A DNA stretch of 64,000 bases from Planctomycetota bacterium (lineage in GTDB: Bacteria > Planctomycetota > UBA1135 > GCA-002686595): contig JAEUIA010000022.1 of the NCBI GenBank assembly GCA_016795245.1, forward strand, positions 1-64,000, given 5' to 3'. The stretch's first letter is position 1. Every line of letters starts with the position of its first letter. This document shows, in pieces, positions 52,945-62,154 of this stretch. The notes beneath the pieces were generated by a model, which did not search any database, was not told the origin of the DNA, and worked only from the letters and a program-made list of their open reading frames with translations. A program made the position numbers and the translations under genes.

Positions 52945-54405
52945 ATGAAACTGACTCACAAAGATTCCACTTCCAAGCTCACCGACACCGACGTGCTCGT
53001 CGTCTTCACACTCGAAGGCGAAAAGCCCGCGCTCCCGGGGGGCATCACGCTGACGAAGCACGCCCTCGAGGGTTTCAAGGGCGAGTTCCGTGAAGCGCGC
53101 CTGTGCGATGCGGTGAGCGGTCCCGCGCGGCGCGTCTTGTGCGTGGGCCTGGGCAAGAAAGCACAAGTCGACGCCGAGCGCCTGCGGCGTGTCGCGGCGG
53201 TCGCGGTGACGCGCGCGGAGGCGGCGCAGGCGACGACGTGCACGCTGCACGTCGATACCGCCGTCGCGAAACTCGCGGACGCGCTCGATCTTGGACTCGC
53301 GCTCACCGAAGGTGCGCTCCTAGGCGCGTACACGTGGCAGAAAGGTAAGAGCAAACCCAAGGTCGCGAAACTCACGGCGGTGACCTTGCACGGACCGAAG
53401 AACCTGGCCGCCGCCGTCACGCTGGGCCGCGCCACCGCCGACGCGTGCATGTTCGCTCGCGATCTGCAGAACGAGCCGGCCAATCGCCTGACGCCGATCG
53501 ACATGGCGCAGGCCGCCAAGGGTCTCGCGAAGGCGGGCCGTATCAAGTGCACGGTGCTCGACGAGAAGGCCATGAAGAAACTCGGCATGGGCCTCTTGCT
53601 CGGCGTCGCCGCGGGCTCCAGCGAACCGCCGCGCTTGATTCACCTCGTGTACAAGCCGAAGGGCAAATCCAAAGGCCGCATCGCGCTGGTCGGCAAGGGT
53701 CTGACCTTCGACTCGGGCGGCATCAGCATCAAGCCGTCGGCCAAGATGGACGAGATGCGCTTCGACATGTCCGGCGGCGCCGCCGTGTTGGGCGCGTTTC
53801 ACGGACTGCGTTCGCTGGATGTGCCCTACGAAGTGCACGGTCTCGTCGGCGCGACGGAGAACATGCCCGGCAATCGCGCGACGAAACCGGGCGACATCCA
53901 CGTCGCGATGGACGGGACGACGGTTGAAGTGCTCAACACCGACGCCGAAGGACGTCTCGTTCTGGCGGACGTGATCTGCTACGCGAAGGCGAAAGTGAAA
54001 CCCGACACGCTCGTCGATCTGGCGACGCTGACGGGTGCCGTCGTCACTGCGCTCGGCCACGAGATGGCGGGCATGTTCGCGTCGAACGAAGGACTCGAGC
54101 GCGAACTGCGCGCGGCGGGTGACGCGGCCGGCGAGCGCTTGTGGCCGCTGCCGCTCATCGACGTGCACAAGGACGCGATGAAAGGCACGTTCGCCGATCT
54201 GAAGAACATCTCCGGCGGCGATCTGGGCGCGGGCTCCAGTGCGGGTGCTGCGTTCCTCGCACCGTTCGTGCCGAGCGGCATGAACTGGGCGCACCTCGAC
54301 ATCGCCGGCACGGCGTGGGGCGGAAGCGCGCGCGACTGGGTCGGCGGCTCGATGGGTTCAGGGTTCGGCGCACGCTTGTTGTTGCGCTGGCTCGGCGCAC
54401 GCTGA
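52945..54405 (+). CDS. pepA: Leucyl aminopeptidase (M17, PepA-like)
   Basis: A 486-residue protein. The C-terminal M17 peptidase domain (about 170-486) shows GKGLTFDSGGISIKPSAKMD with metal-binding Lys and Asp, then DMSGGAAVLGA, and the second-metal signature NTDAEGRLVLADVI. The N-terminal ~160 residues are the less conserved macro-like domain. It releases N-terminal residues from peptides as a hexamer with two metals per site. No association with the neighbouring tRNA genes is implied. Confidence 0.95.
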   Translation: MKLTHKDSTSKLTDTDVLVVFTLEGEKPALPGGITLTKHALEGFKGEFREARLCDAVSGPARRVLCVGLGKKAQVDAERLRRVAAVAVTRAEAAQATTCTLHVDTAVAKLADALDLGLALTEGALLGAYTWQKGKSKPKVAKLTAVTLHGPKNLAAAVTLGRATADACMFARDLQNEPANRLTPIDMAQAAKGLAKAGRIKCTVLDEKAMKKLGMGLLLGVAAGSSEPPRLIHLVYKPKGKSKGRIALVGKGLTFDSGGISIKPSAKMDEMRFDMSGGAAVLGAFHGLRSLDVPYEVHGLVGATENMPGNRATKPGDIHVAMDGTTVEVLNTDAEGRLVLADVICYAKAKVKPDTLVDLATLTGAVVTALGHEMAGMFASNEGLERELRAAGDAAGERLWPLPLIDVHKDAMKGTFADLKNISGGDLGAGSSAGAAFLAPFVPSGMNWAHLDIAGTAWGGSARDWVGGSMGSGFGARLLLRWLGAR

Positions 54406-54442
54406 GTGGCGCTGTCGACTCGCTACAGGCGATCTGTGGTGC

Positions 54443-54527
54443 TGGTGAGGAAGGGGGGACTCGAACCCCCACGCCCGAAGGCTTCGGATTTTAAGTCCGA
54501 TGCGTCTGCCGATTTCGCCACTTCCTC
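54443..54527 (-). tRNA. tRNA-Leu (TAA anticodon)
   Basis: An 85-nt tRNA on the minus strand. Acceptor stem GAGGAAG/CTTCCTC, anticodon stem TCGGA/TCCGA around CT-TAA-AA, a long variable arm (GCC-TTCG-GGC) as expected for Leu, T arm GGGGG-TTCGAGT-CCCCC, and an encoded CCA end. It decodes UUA and UUG. Confidence 0.95.
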
Positions 54528-54613
54528 AGCAGGATTGAGGATAGCGCTGCGACAGACCGATGCGGCGGCTTGACCCCTGATCCAAGCGAGATAAGCTCTT
54601 CCACCCGATCTGC

Positions 54614-54687
54614 GGCGGCATAGCCAAGTGGTAAGGCAGTGGATTGCAAATCCACCATCCCCGGTTCAAATCCGGGTGCCGCCTCCA
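54614..54687 (+). tRNA. tRNA-Cys (GCA anticodon)
   Basis: A 74-nt tRNA. Acceptor stem GGCGGCA/TGCCGCC, anticodon stem GTGGA/TCCAC around TT-GCA-AA, T arm CCCGG-TTCAAAT-CCGGG, discriminator U and an encoded CCA end. Transcribed divergently from the tRNA-Leu, 86 bp away. Confidence 0.95.
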
Positions 54688-54774
54688 GTTCCGGTCCCGG
54701 GCGCGGGGCACATCGCTCGGTGGAGACGCACGCTGCGCAACCTTTATCGGCGTGCCGCGATCTCCTAGTCTTGG

Positions 54775-55539
54775 GTGGTGCTCCTCCTCCGCATGGCTGC
54801 GATCCTCGCGTCTGCACTGTTCGCGGCGCTCGCCTCCTGCTCGAGCACGGGACAGCACTTCGAGCGCGAACACTGGCGCGGCGGGTTCGATCAGTTCTCG
54901 CGCGCTCCCTACCAGTGGGTGCCGACTGCGGTAGCGGTCGCGGCCACGCCGATCGCGATCATGATCGACCGTTCGACGTCGGCCGAGAGCGTCGAGGATC
55001 ACGTGTTCAACAGCAACACGAAGTACGGCGACGAACTCGCGCTCGGAATCGGATTCGCCCCGGTCGTGCTCGGCGGTGCGCTGGGGCTCGCGACGGGCGA
55101 CGCACGCGTGTTCCACGTCGCGACCGAGGCCACGGCGCTCACGGCGGCCCAGACTCAGCTCTTGAAGATCGCCGTGAACCGCAAACGGCCCGACGGTTCA
55201 GCGCAGGATTCGTTTCCTTCGGGTCACACGTCGTTCACCTTTTGCGGCGCGACGCTGCTCGCGCGTTGGTACGCGGAAGAGAACGACGGCAGCCCACTCG
55301 GCTACCTGCTGTATTTGCCGGCGTCCTACGTCGGCATCTCACGCCTCGAGGGCGACCGCCATTTCCTTTCGGACATCACGTTCGGCGCTGCGCTGGGGAT
55401 GTTCACGGCGCACATGGTCTGGAACGCGCACTTCGGCGACGACGCGCACGGCGGCCTGTTCGGCCGCGACGTCGCCGCGCAGCTCTTGCCTGTGGTCGAC
55501 GAAGACCGCGTCGGTCTGGCCTTGTCGATCTCGTTCTGA
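54775..55539 (+). CDS. PAP2-family lipoprotein phosphatase (first of tandem pair)
   Basis: A 254-residue protein. The N terminus has a lipoprotein signal (AALFAALASC-type, lipobox LASC), then a PAP2 domain with all three motifs: KIAVNRKRP (KxxxxxxRP), SFPSGHTS (PSGH) and SRLEGDRHFLSD (SRxxxxxHxxxD). Family members dephosphorylate lipid or isoprenyl phosphates. The lipobox is unusual, as most PAP2 enzymes are polytopic membrane proteins. Only two hydrophobic segments follow, so it may face the periplasm. GTG 54775 (or 54778) is used; an ATG at 54793 would remove the charged residue of the signal. The next gene is a paralogue. Confidence 0.83.
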   Translation: MVLLLRMAAILASALFAALASCSSTGQHFEREHWRGGFDQFSRAPYQWVPTAVAVAATPIAIMIDRSTSAESVEDHVFNSNTKYGDELALGIGFAPVVLGGALGLATGDARVFHVATEATALTAAQTQLLKIAVNRKRPDGSAQDSFPSGHTSFTFCGATLLARWYAEENDGSPLGYLLYLPASYVGISRLEGDRHFLSDITFGAALGMFTAHMVWNAHFGDDAHGGLFGRDVAAQLLPVVDEDRVGLALSISF

Positions 55540-55618
55540 GGTCCGAAACGCCCCGGTGAATCGGCCGCCGTAACGTCCGCGTCATTCGAGGCGCGCGCCC
55601 GGGGCGTACGCTCCGAGG

Positions 55619-56380
55619 ATGATGCGCGTGCGAGTTGGGGTACTGCTCATCGCAGCGTCGTCGGCGCTCTGCGGAGCGTGTGCAACTTCCCACAAGCATC
55701 TCGACTCGAGGCCGTGGCGCGAGAGCTTCGCTCAGTTCTCGAAAGCGCCGGTTCAGTGGGTACCCACCGCCGTCGCGCTCGCGGCTACTCCGATCCTCGC
55801 CGGCGTGGACCAGTCGCTCTCGATCAGCAGCGTCGAAGAGAAGGTGTTCAACACCAAGGCGCGCTACGGCGACGAGTGGTCCATGGGGTTGGGGCTGGCG
55901 CCGATCGCGATCGGCGCTGCGGTTGGACTGACGAGCGGTGATTCGCGCTTCTTCGAAGTCGCGACCGAAGCCACGCTGTTGACTGCGGCCCAGACGCAGA
56001 TCCTGAAGCTCGCCGTCAATCGGCAACGCCCCGACCGCGGCGGCGAAGATTCTTTTCCATCGGGGCACACCTCGTTTGCGTTCGGCGGCGCGACGCTGCT
56101 CGCGCGCTGGTGGGCCTACGAACACGAAGGCGATTCGCTCGGCTACCTCCTGTACGTTCCCGCGGCCTATGTCGGCGTCACGCGGTTGGAGGGCGAGCGC
56201 CACTTTCTGTCCGACATCACGTTCGGCGCTGCGTTGGGCATCTTCACCGCGCACATGGTGTGGAATGCACACTTCGGCGACGACGAGCACCCGGGACTCT
56301 TCGGGCGACACGTCGATGCGCGCATCGTGCCCGTCGTGAGCGAGGAGGGGGTTGGGATCGGGCTGTCGATCTCGTTCTGA
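55619..56380 (+). CDS. PAP2-family lipoprotein phosphatase (second of tandem pair)
   Basis: A 253-residue paralogue of the upstream protein, aligning along its whole length, with lipobox LCGAC. The three PAP2 motifs are KLAVNRQRP, SFPSGHTS and TRLEGERHFLSD (Thr replaces the usual Ser in the third). The 'HFLSDITFGAALG.FTAHMVWNAHFGDD' C-terminal part is nearly identical in the two genes. It probably arose by tandem duplication. Likely periplasmic or outer-membrane anchored. Substrate unknown. Confidence 0.83.
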   Translation: MMRVRVGVLLIAASSALCGACATSHKHLDSRPWRESFAQFSKAPVQWVPTAVALAATPILAGVDQSLSISSVEEKVFNTKARYGDEWSMGLGLAPIAIGAAVGLTSGDSRFFEVATEATLLTAAQTQILKLAVNRQRPDRGGEDSFPSGHTSFAFGGATLLARWWAYEHEGDSLGYLLYVPAAYVGVTRLEGERHFLSDITFGAALGIFTAHMVWNAHFGDDEHPGLFGRHVDARIVPVVSEEGVGIGLSISF

Positions 56381-56418
56381 CCGACGGCGGAGGGGCGCGA
56401 GGGTAGACTCAAGCGGTC

Positions 56419-58422
56419 ATGTCCTCGCGCGCCAGGGAAGACGGCCGTACGCGCAAGCTGCTGATTGCTTGTGCGAGTGTTGTCGTCTTGATCCTGATCT
56501 TGGCGCTGCTCGAGACGCGCGAACGCCGCTTCGGTTGTGACCCGCTCGAACCGCTGTCCGCCGAAGTTCCGCCGGCGACGGTGCTGGAGTCGCCGGCAAG
56601 AGTGCAGCTCGATCCCGTGGTGCGAGATGAGGCGCCTCCAGTCACCACCAGCGGAGTCGCCGACAGCCGGGCGATCCGCCTGCGCGGACGTGTCGTCGAT
56701 GCGCGCACGAACGACGGGGTGCCGTTCGTAGACGTCTACATTCAAAGCGCTGCGTCTGAGTGCCGCGTGCGCGCCAACACCGACGGGACCTTCGAGAGCA
56801 CCTCCGCTGTTGCACCCGGGACCGTGCGGCTCGAGGTGTTCGACCGCGAAGTGTCTTACGGTTCCAAGAGCGTCGAATTCCAAGCCTCCGGCAGCTTGTC
56901 CTACGTCGTCCTGCCGATCGCGATCGGACCGACGGTGTACGTGAACTCCATCGGCTCAGGCCCCGTCAGGTCCGCGGACGCGTGGTCGCTGTGCATCGTC
57001 GAGTCGACCTATCCCTATGTCAGCGCCGGCGAGATCGCGGTGCGCGACGAAGTTCTCCAGATCGCAGACGGAGCCGATGTGCGCGAATGGACCAGCGTCC
57101 AACTGCGCTTCGAAGGTGCTTCCGTTTTTGCGCGCTGGCCCACGATCGAGTTCCCTGCAGACCGCAGGTTCTTCCCGCGCCTGTGCGCACGCTCGGATCG
57201 ACTGTCGCTGGTCGCACGCGCCGAACTGATGGACACGATCGGGACGCACCGCAATCCGGCCTTCGACACGACGCGAATTCAGGTCTTCGAAGGACGACTC
57301 TCGACCAATGACAGGCAACCGCTCAAGTCGGTGCGTGTCCTGGCGCGGCCGCGCACTCGCGAAGCAGCGTTCGGCGAACCACCCGATTGGGGCGAAGTGG
57401 AGAGCGGGGATGATTCCTTCACGATCGAAGTGCGCGGCAGCGACAGCTTCACTCTGGTCGCCTGGAGTGATGGATACCTGCCCTCCGTCCTTCAAAACCG
57501 TGTCAGCGCCAGCCGGCGGACGACGCTCAAAGACCGAACCCTGGTGCGCGTTCCCGGCGAGTCCGTCGGCTCGACCGTGGATGCGACGACACCCGGCGCC
57601 GAATACGCAGGCACGCAACAGTTCGTGCGCGCGCGCACACCCGAGAGCGGGAATATGTCCAGGGCGGAAGTCTACGAATGGCCCCGCGCCGTGCGCCGCG
57701 ATGGTCGCGGCGTCCCGCGCAGCTTCTACACAGTCGAACTCGTCGGCGTCGATCGCGTGCCGCTCTCGAGTGGTTGGCCCGTGGCGCAGATTCTGCCCGA
57801 TGCGTTGAAGCCCATTGCGGATTGGACTGCAGTGGCGACTGTCCCGCATCGCATCGAGTGGTTCGATCGCGACCAAGACCGAGCACGCGACGACTTCGTG
57901 ATCACGGCCGGTCCGTCCGGCTGCATGGTGACGACGAAAGCAGTCGGGGCTGCAACTGCGTGGGATCTGGTTCCGCGTTCGAACGTGCAGTTCACGGCCT
58001 GGCGCGCCGGCTGCGAGCCGGTCGCGATCAGCGGCAAGGACTTTCAGAAGCGCGACGGCGAGTGCGTCGCTTCGATTCACCCGCAACCCGGCTGGGGTGT
58101 GTCGCTCTCGTTCCGCGTCTTCGATACGACAGCTCAGCCCTGGTCACGGAAGGCCGGCGCCGTGAAGCCCGAAGCGCTCGATTCCACGCGCGACGGTTTC
58201 GATCTCGCGCGCGTGCTGGCCGCGCCGGCGCTGCCGGGTGTCGGAGTGCTGGCGAACGGATCGAGGCTGGGACAGAGCGATGCGGATGGGAACTTGCTCG
58301 TTCGCGCCCGAATCTGGCCGACGCAGATGTCTTTGCGCGCCAGGGGTTGGCGGCTGATGGAACTCGAGCGCATGCCGGGGCCCGGGGTGCGCTGGATCGC
58401 GTGGATGGAAAAGGAGCGCTGA
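56419..58422 (+). CDS. Membrane-anchored protein with carboxypeptidase regulatory-like domain
   Basis: A 667-residue protein. A basic N terminus precedes one transmembrane helix (about residues 14-33). Residues ~75-155 look like a carboxypeptidase regulatory-like (transthyretin-type) beta domain: 'RLRGRVVDARTNDGVPFVDV' and 'TDGTFESTSAVAPGTVRLEV'. The remaining ~500 residues are beta-rich with no family I recognise. TAGACT at 56404-56409 ends 9 nt before the ATG, so the transcript could be nearly leaderless. Function unknown; the protein probably projects into the periplasm. Confidence 0.7.
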   Translation: MSSRAREDGRTRKLLIACASVVVLILILALLETRERRFGCDPLEPLSAEVPPATVLESPARVQLDPVVRDEAPPVTTSGVADSRAIRLRGRVVDARTNDGVPFVDVYIQSAASECRVRANTDGTFESTSAVAPGTVRLEVFDREVSYGSKSVEFQASGSLSYVVLPIAIGPTVYVNSIGSGPVRSADAWSLCIVESTYPYVSAGEIAVRDEVLQIADGADVREWTSVQLRFEGASVFARWPTIEFPADRRFFPRLCARSDRLSLVARAELMDTIGTHRNPAFDTTRIQVFEGRLSTNDRQPLKSVRVLARPRTREAAFGEPPDWGEVESGDDSFTIEVRGSDSFTLVAWSDGYLPSVLQNRVSASRRTTLKDRTLVRVPGESVGSTVDATTPGAEYAGTQQFVRARTPESGNMSRAEVYEWPRAVRRDGRGVPRSFYTVELVGVDRVPLSSGWPVAQILPDALKPIADWTAVATVPHRIEWFDRDQDRARDDFVITAGPSGCMVTTKAVGAATAWDLVPRSNVQFTAWRAGCEPVAISGKDFQKRDGECVASIHPQPGWGVSLSFRVFDTTAQPWSRKAGAVKPEALDSTRDGFDLARVLAAPALPGVGVLANGSRLGQSDADGNLLVRARIWPTQMSLRARGWRLMELERMPGPGVRWIAWMEKER

Positions 58423-58450
58423 TCGGGCGTGCGGCTGGTGGGACCGAGCT

Positions 58451-60871
58451 TCAGGGCAACTCTTGCATGAGCGCCAGCAGCGCGGCGCGATTCTCGAGAT
58501 TGTCGAGTCCGGCTGCGCGCAACGTGGCGAGCAGTGACCCCGAGGAGGCGGCCATCTGGGCCGCGCGCTGCAGGTAGATCGGATCGCGCGTGATGTCGTA
58601 CGCGTAGGCGAACGAACTCCAGCACTGGTACGAATCGCCGCCGTCCGCGAACCCGTTCGCAGGCGTCGCGCCGCAGAAGGGGACGTGTGTGTAGTCGGCG
58701 TCGCCCACGGCGAGTTTTGTCCAGGGTGCGTTGGCCGCGGCGTTCCAGCCCGGGGCCGTGACCATCGCGTTGAAGGACTTCGTGAGCACGGAATTGATCT
58801 TGGCCGTGCGCAGCGCGTCGTTGTCGCGCATCACGGTCTCGCGCAAACCGACGAGCATGTTCTCGGTGATGGCCTGTTCGATCGACTGGCGTGCGCGGTA
58901 CTGGCCCTGGAAGAGCTGTTCGTACACGTACGATTGAATGAATCCGCTGCACTGCGATTGACCGCGATCGACCAGGTCGACGACGCGCCTGAACCACGGT
59001 CGCACGCGATTGCGCCACTCCGGGTCGGCCATCGCAAAAGCGGCGATCACGCTGTCGAGCCCCCAGCTCTCCAGGCGTCCGAACGTGAACCCGATGCCGG
59101 GGTAGGCGGCGACATAGTGCTCGTCCGCGCCCATGCCAGTCGAAATGTAGTAGCCCCATTGCGAGTTCGGGAACTCGTTGTAGCTCAGGCGGAAGAGCGC
59201 AGCCGACATCATCAGCGAGTCCTTCGCCAGCGAGTCGTTGCCGATCCAAGCCAATGCCTTCGCCGGGGCGGTGTAGCGCACGAAGTGCTCGAAGTCGATC
59301 GGCTGGTAGCTCGCGAGCAGAGCCTCGTACGGCGGTTGCAGATTCTGCGCGATGACCTCGTCCACTTGAAAGGTCGGCGCGGTCGTGAATCCGAACGGAT
59401 CTGCGGCCCACAGGAGCGGCGTCAAGAAGCACCACACCGGAAGCCACTGTCCGCTCCAATCGACGACCGTCCATTGCAGGTAGTCGGTCGGCTCGCCGTC
59501 GTTGTTGTACAACGCGACCGGCTGGCGATCGGTGTACATGCGATGCTCCATCGCCAACGCGCGCCAACCGGCATTCGTCCCGGCCGCGAGCGCGCGCAGT
59601 CCGTGGTACATCACGATTCCGTCGCCGCCGGCCATGCCGCCGTGCGCGACGCCGTAAGGGTTGCACCAACCCAACGCGCCGCCGAGGAGCGGATAGCCGG
59701 GCGCGATGCCGGTGCGCAGCGCCCAGGAGAGGTGGTCGGCGCGCGCTTGTTGCTCGGCGCGCAACTCGCTCAGCGGGACGTGCTGCAGGTCGGGAATGCG
59801 CCGATTCTGCGGGAAATAGCGCGCTGTATCCCTGTTCCACCACGAAAAGAGCTGTTCGCCCTCGGCGTTGCGTCCGTCGCGGGCGAAGGCGAGGTTCTGG
59901 TCGCGCACGTAGCCCACGGCCTGGCGGACGTCGGCGGGGCGATAGATGACGAGTCGCCGCAGCGTCTGCGCCTGCCTGTGCATGACGTGCAGCTTGCCGT
60001 TCGGGAGCGGCTTGATGATCCAATAGCGCTCGTGGTCACCGTTCGTTTCGGGCCCGTCCGTGAACGAATCCGGATCGGCATCGCGCACCCACCATCCGTG
60101 GGGCAGATCCAATTCGAGGCCGTCGAAGTACACCGTCCCGAGCGGATCGTCGTAACTGACCGTCTGCGACAGTCCGCTGTGGCCGTTGTGGATGCGCAGG
60201 TCGAGCTCGATCACCGGCACTGAATCGAATACGCGCACGTACGAGTGAATGCCGACGAAGTGCGGCAGGGTCGCATTGGGCGCGCCGTGCGGCGCGATCG
60301 GCATCATCGTCCCGTGCGTGCGGAATTCCTTGACGGCCGAGCCGTTGCGCAAGACCTTCGACGGCAGGTTCTCTCGCAGCGGATCCAGCATGTAGATGTT
60401 GCCGTAGACGTCGCGTGCCTTGAACAAGAGCGCACGATCCGTGTTCAGGAACTCCGTCACAGCCGGATGAATCGCAATCGGACTCGGCGCGTGCGGTGAG
60501 AACACCACGTCGTAGTTCATGACTCCGCCGAGCGGCAAGGTCGGCGGTCGCGCCACACGCGCCGCGATTTCGACGACGTCGGCGCCTTCGCTGTCGACGG
60601 CGTAGCGTGACACCAACTCGGTCTGCGTCGGCACGAGCGTTCCGTCCACGTCGCGAATGGCGAACGGGGAGAAGCCATCCGCGCGCGGAAACGTGCCACG
60701 CGGAATCGGAATGGTCGCCTGCAGGACGAACTCTGCGTCGGCAGGCGGAAACAACTCCACGCGCGCGACCGTTCGTCCTGGTACGAGGCTCGCACTGCCT
60801 GCCAACAGCGGGCCGAGGACTGCCAGGAAGGAAATCAAGGGTGGCGAAGATACGTCAAAAATCAGGAACAC
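58451..60871 (-). CDS. Large secreted protein, paralogue of the protein at 62155
   Basis: About 806 residues. No good ATG precedes the signal-like hydrophobic segment (ISFLAVLGPLLAGSAS); GTG at 60871 or TTG at 60838 are the in-frame options that do not run into the divergent glycosyltransferase. I use 60871, with low certainty. The body is a mixture of a beta-rich front half ('RIHNGHSGLSQTV', 'YDDPLGTVYFDGLELDLP') and a helical rear half. It shares islands with the 62155 protein: HRMYTDRQP, WAADPFG, APTFQV, GLRET. I recognise no named family. The rear half, with repeated helical segments and aromatic and acidic residues, could be a sugar-binding or hydrolytic toroid, but that is speculative. 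Confidence 0.72.
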   Translation of the reverse strand: MFLIFDVSSPPLISFLAVLGPLLAGSASLVPGRTVARVELFPPADAEFVLQATIPIPRGTFPRADGFSPFAIRDVDGTLVPTQTELVSRYAVDSEGADVVEIAARVARPPTLPLGGVMNYDVVFSPHAPSPIAIHPAVTEFLNTDRALLFKARDVYGNIYMLDPLRENLPSKVLRNGSAVKEFRTHGTMMPIAPHGAPNATLPHFVGIHSYVRVFDSVPVIELDLRIHNGHSGLSQTVSYDDPLGTVYFDGLELDLPHGWWVRDADPDSFTDGPETNGDHERYWIIKPLPNGKLHVMHRQAQTLRRLVIYRPADVRQAVGYVRDQNLAFARDGRNAEGEQLFSWWNRDTARYFPQNRRIPDLQHVPLSELRAEQQARADHLSWALRTGIAPGYPLLGGALGWCNPYGVAHGGMAGGDGIVMYHGLRALAAGTNAGWRALAMEHRMYTDRQPVALYNNDGEPTDYLQWTVVDWSGQWLPVWCFLTPLLWAADPFGFTTAPTFQVDEVIAQNLQPPYEALLASYQPIDFEHFVRYTAPAKALAWIGNDSLAKDSLMMSAALFRLSYNEFPNSQWGYYISTGMGADEHYVAAYPGIGFTFGRLESWGLDSVIAAFAMADPEWRNRVRPWFRRVVDLVDRGQSQCSGFIQSYVYEQLFQGQYRARQSIEQAITENMLVGLRETVMRDNDALRTAKINSVLTKSFNAMVTAPGWNAAANAPWTKLAVGDADYTHVPFCGATPANGFADGGDSYQCWSSFAYAYDITRDPIYLQRAAQMAASSGSLLATLRAAGLDNLENRAALLALMQELP

Positions 60872-60926
60872 GCAATCAGACGTCGCTCGCGGAGGCGCCG
60901 GGGATGGCACACTCCGGCACGCCCTG

Positions 60927-62150
60927 ATGACGAGCACCGGGACAATTCTGTTCGTGAGCGAGAAGTTCCCCTGGCCCGTCGACGACGGCGGCCAGGCCCG
61001 CACCTACCACGTCCTCAAAGAACTGGCCCGCGCGCGCGCCACCGCGCTCGTTGCGCATTCGCCCGGCGATCCGAGCGGAATCTCGCGCATTCAGGCGCTG
61101 GGCGTCGACGTGGCCTGCCGCGGAGCGCGTTCCAGTTCCTGGACCGCGCCGCTCTACGCCGCACTTTCGACGTTCACGCGTGCTCCGTACCCGATGCGCA
61201 AGAACCGTTCGCGGGCGCTCCTCACCGAAATTCGGCGGCGCATCGAGTCCGGTGGCGTGGGTGTCCTGCACCTGAATCACCTCGATTCGGCGCAATATGT
61301 CGAGGATCTGGGGGCTCTGCGCGAGCGCGTCTTGTGCGTATTCGACACGCACAATCTGCTCACGACGATGTACGAGCGCTTCCATGCGACGGCAAAGGGC
61401 GCGCTGAAGCGCGGCTTCCTCAGCTTGCAGTGGATGAAGATGGGCCGCTACGAGCGTGAGATCATGCGGCAGATGGATCTCGTGCTCGTGTGTTCGGAGG
61501 TCGAGCGCAAGCTGTTGCACACGTGGGGCCTCGAGCGCGTGCTCGTGGTCCCGAACGGCGTCGACCTGGATCACTACACGCCGATCGAGTGGCGGCGCAA
61601 GGCCGAGCGCGAACCGCCGCTCGTCGTGTTCACCGGTGCGATGGGTTATGCCCCAAATGCCGACGCCGTGAGTTGGTTCTTGGATGCCGTGCTCCCGCTC
61701 GTGCGCGCGGAAGTGGGGCACGTCCTGTTGCGCGTCGTCGGCAAGGATCCGCCTCCCTCACTCTCGGCGCGAGCGCAGAGAGGTGCGATCGAATTCACGG
61801 GTTATGTGGATGACGTCCGCCCGCACATGAACGAGGCGCGCGTGTTCGTGTGTCCGCTGCGCATCGGTGGTGGTACACGCCTCAAGATCCTCGACGCGAT
61901 GTCGCAGGAGATTCCGGTCGTTTCGACCACGGTGGGCGCCGAAGGCCTGGCCGTCACCGCTGACGAGAACATCGTTCTCGCGGATGACCCGCACGCGTTC
62001 GCCGCTGCCGTCGTAGCGCTCCTTCGTGACGAGGCTCGCGCGCGCCGCATCGCAGCCGCGGGTTTGGAATTGGTGCGAGCGCGCTACGGCTGGACCGCTG
62101 TCACGCGACCCCTGATCGACGCGCTCGCACAGCCGCGCGCCGACCGTTGA
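60927..62150 (+). CDS. Glycosyltransferase, GT4-like
   Basis: A 407-residue GT-B fold enzyme. The N-terminal acceptor domain starts with ILFVSEKFPWPVDDGGQART, which is typical of this branch. The C-terminal donor domain contains VVPNGVDLDHYTP, 'VFTGAMGYAPNADAVSWF' and the nucleotide-sugar motif FVCPLRIGGGTRLKILDAMS followed by GAEGLAVT. It would transfer a sugar from a nucleotide donor onto a polysaccharide or protein. It lies between two genes for paralogous large secreted proteins on the opposite strand and is convergent with the second (4 bp between the stops). The acceptor is not deducible. Confidence 0.87.
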   Translation: MTSTGTILFVSEKFPWPVDDGGQARTYHVLKELARARATALVAHSPGDPSGISRIQALGVDVACRGARSSSWTAPLYAALSTFTRAPYPMRKNRSRALLTEIRRRIESGGVGVLHLNHLDSAQYVEDLGALRERVLCVFDTHNLLTTMYERFHATAKGALKRGFLSLQWMKMGRYEREIMRQMDLVLVCSEVERKLLHTWGLERVLVVPNGVDLDHYTPIEWRRKAEREPPLVVFTGAMGYAPNADAVSWFLDAVLPLVRAEVGHVLLRVVGKDPPPSLSARAQRGAIEFTGYVDDVRPHMNEARVFVCPLRIGGGTRLKILDAMSQEIPVVSTTVGAEGLAVTADENIVLADDPHAFAAAVVALLRDEARARRIAAAGLELVRARYGWTAVTRPLIDALAQPRADR

Positions 62151-62154
62151 CGGC

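Noticed and set aside
54443-54687. Integration site or genomic island boundary at the tRNA pair
   Set aside because: No integrase, no duplicated tRNA 3' end and no change in composition next to the tRNA genes.
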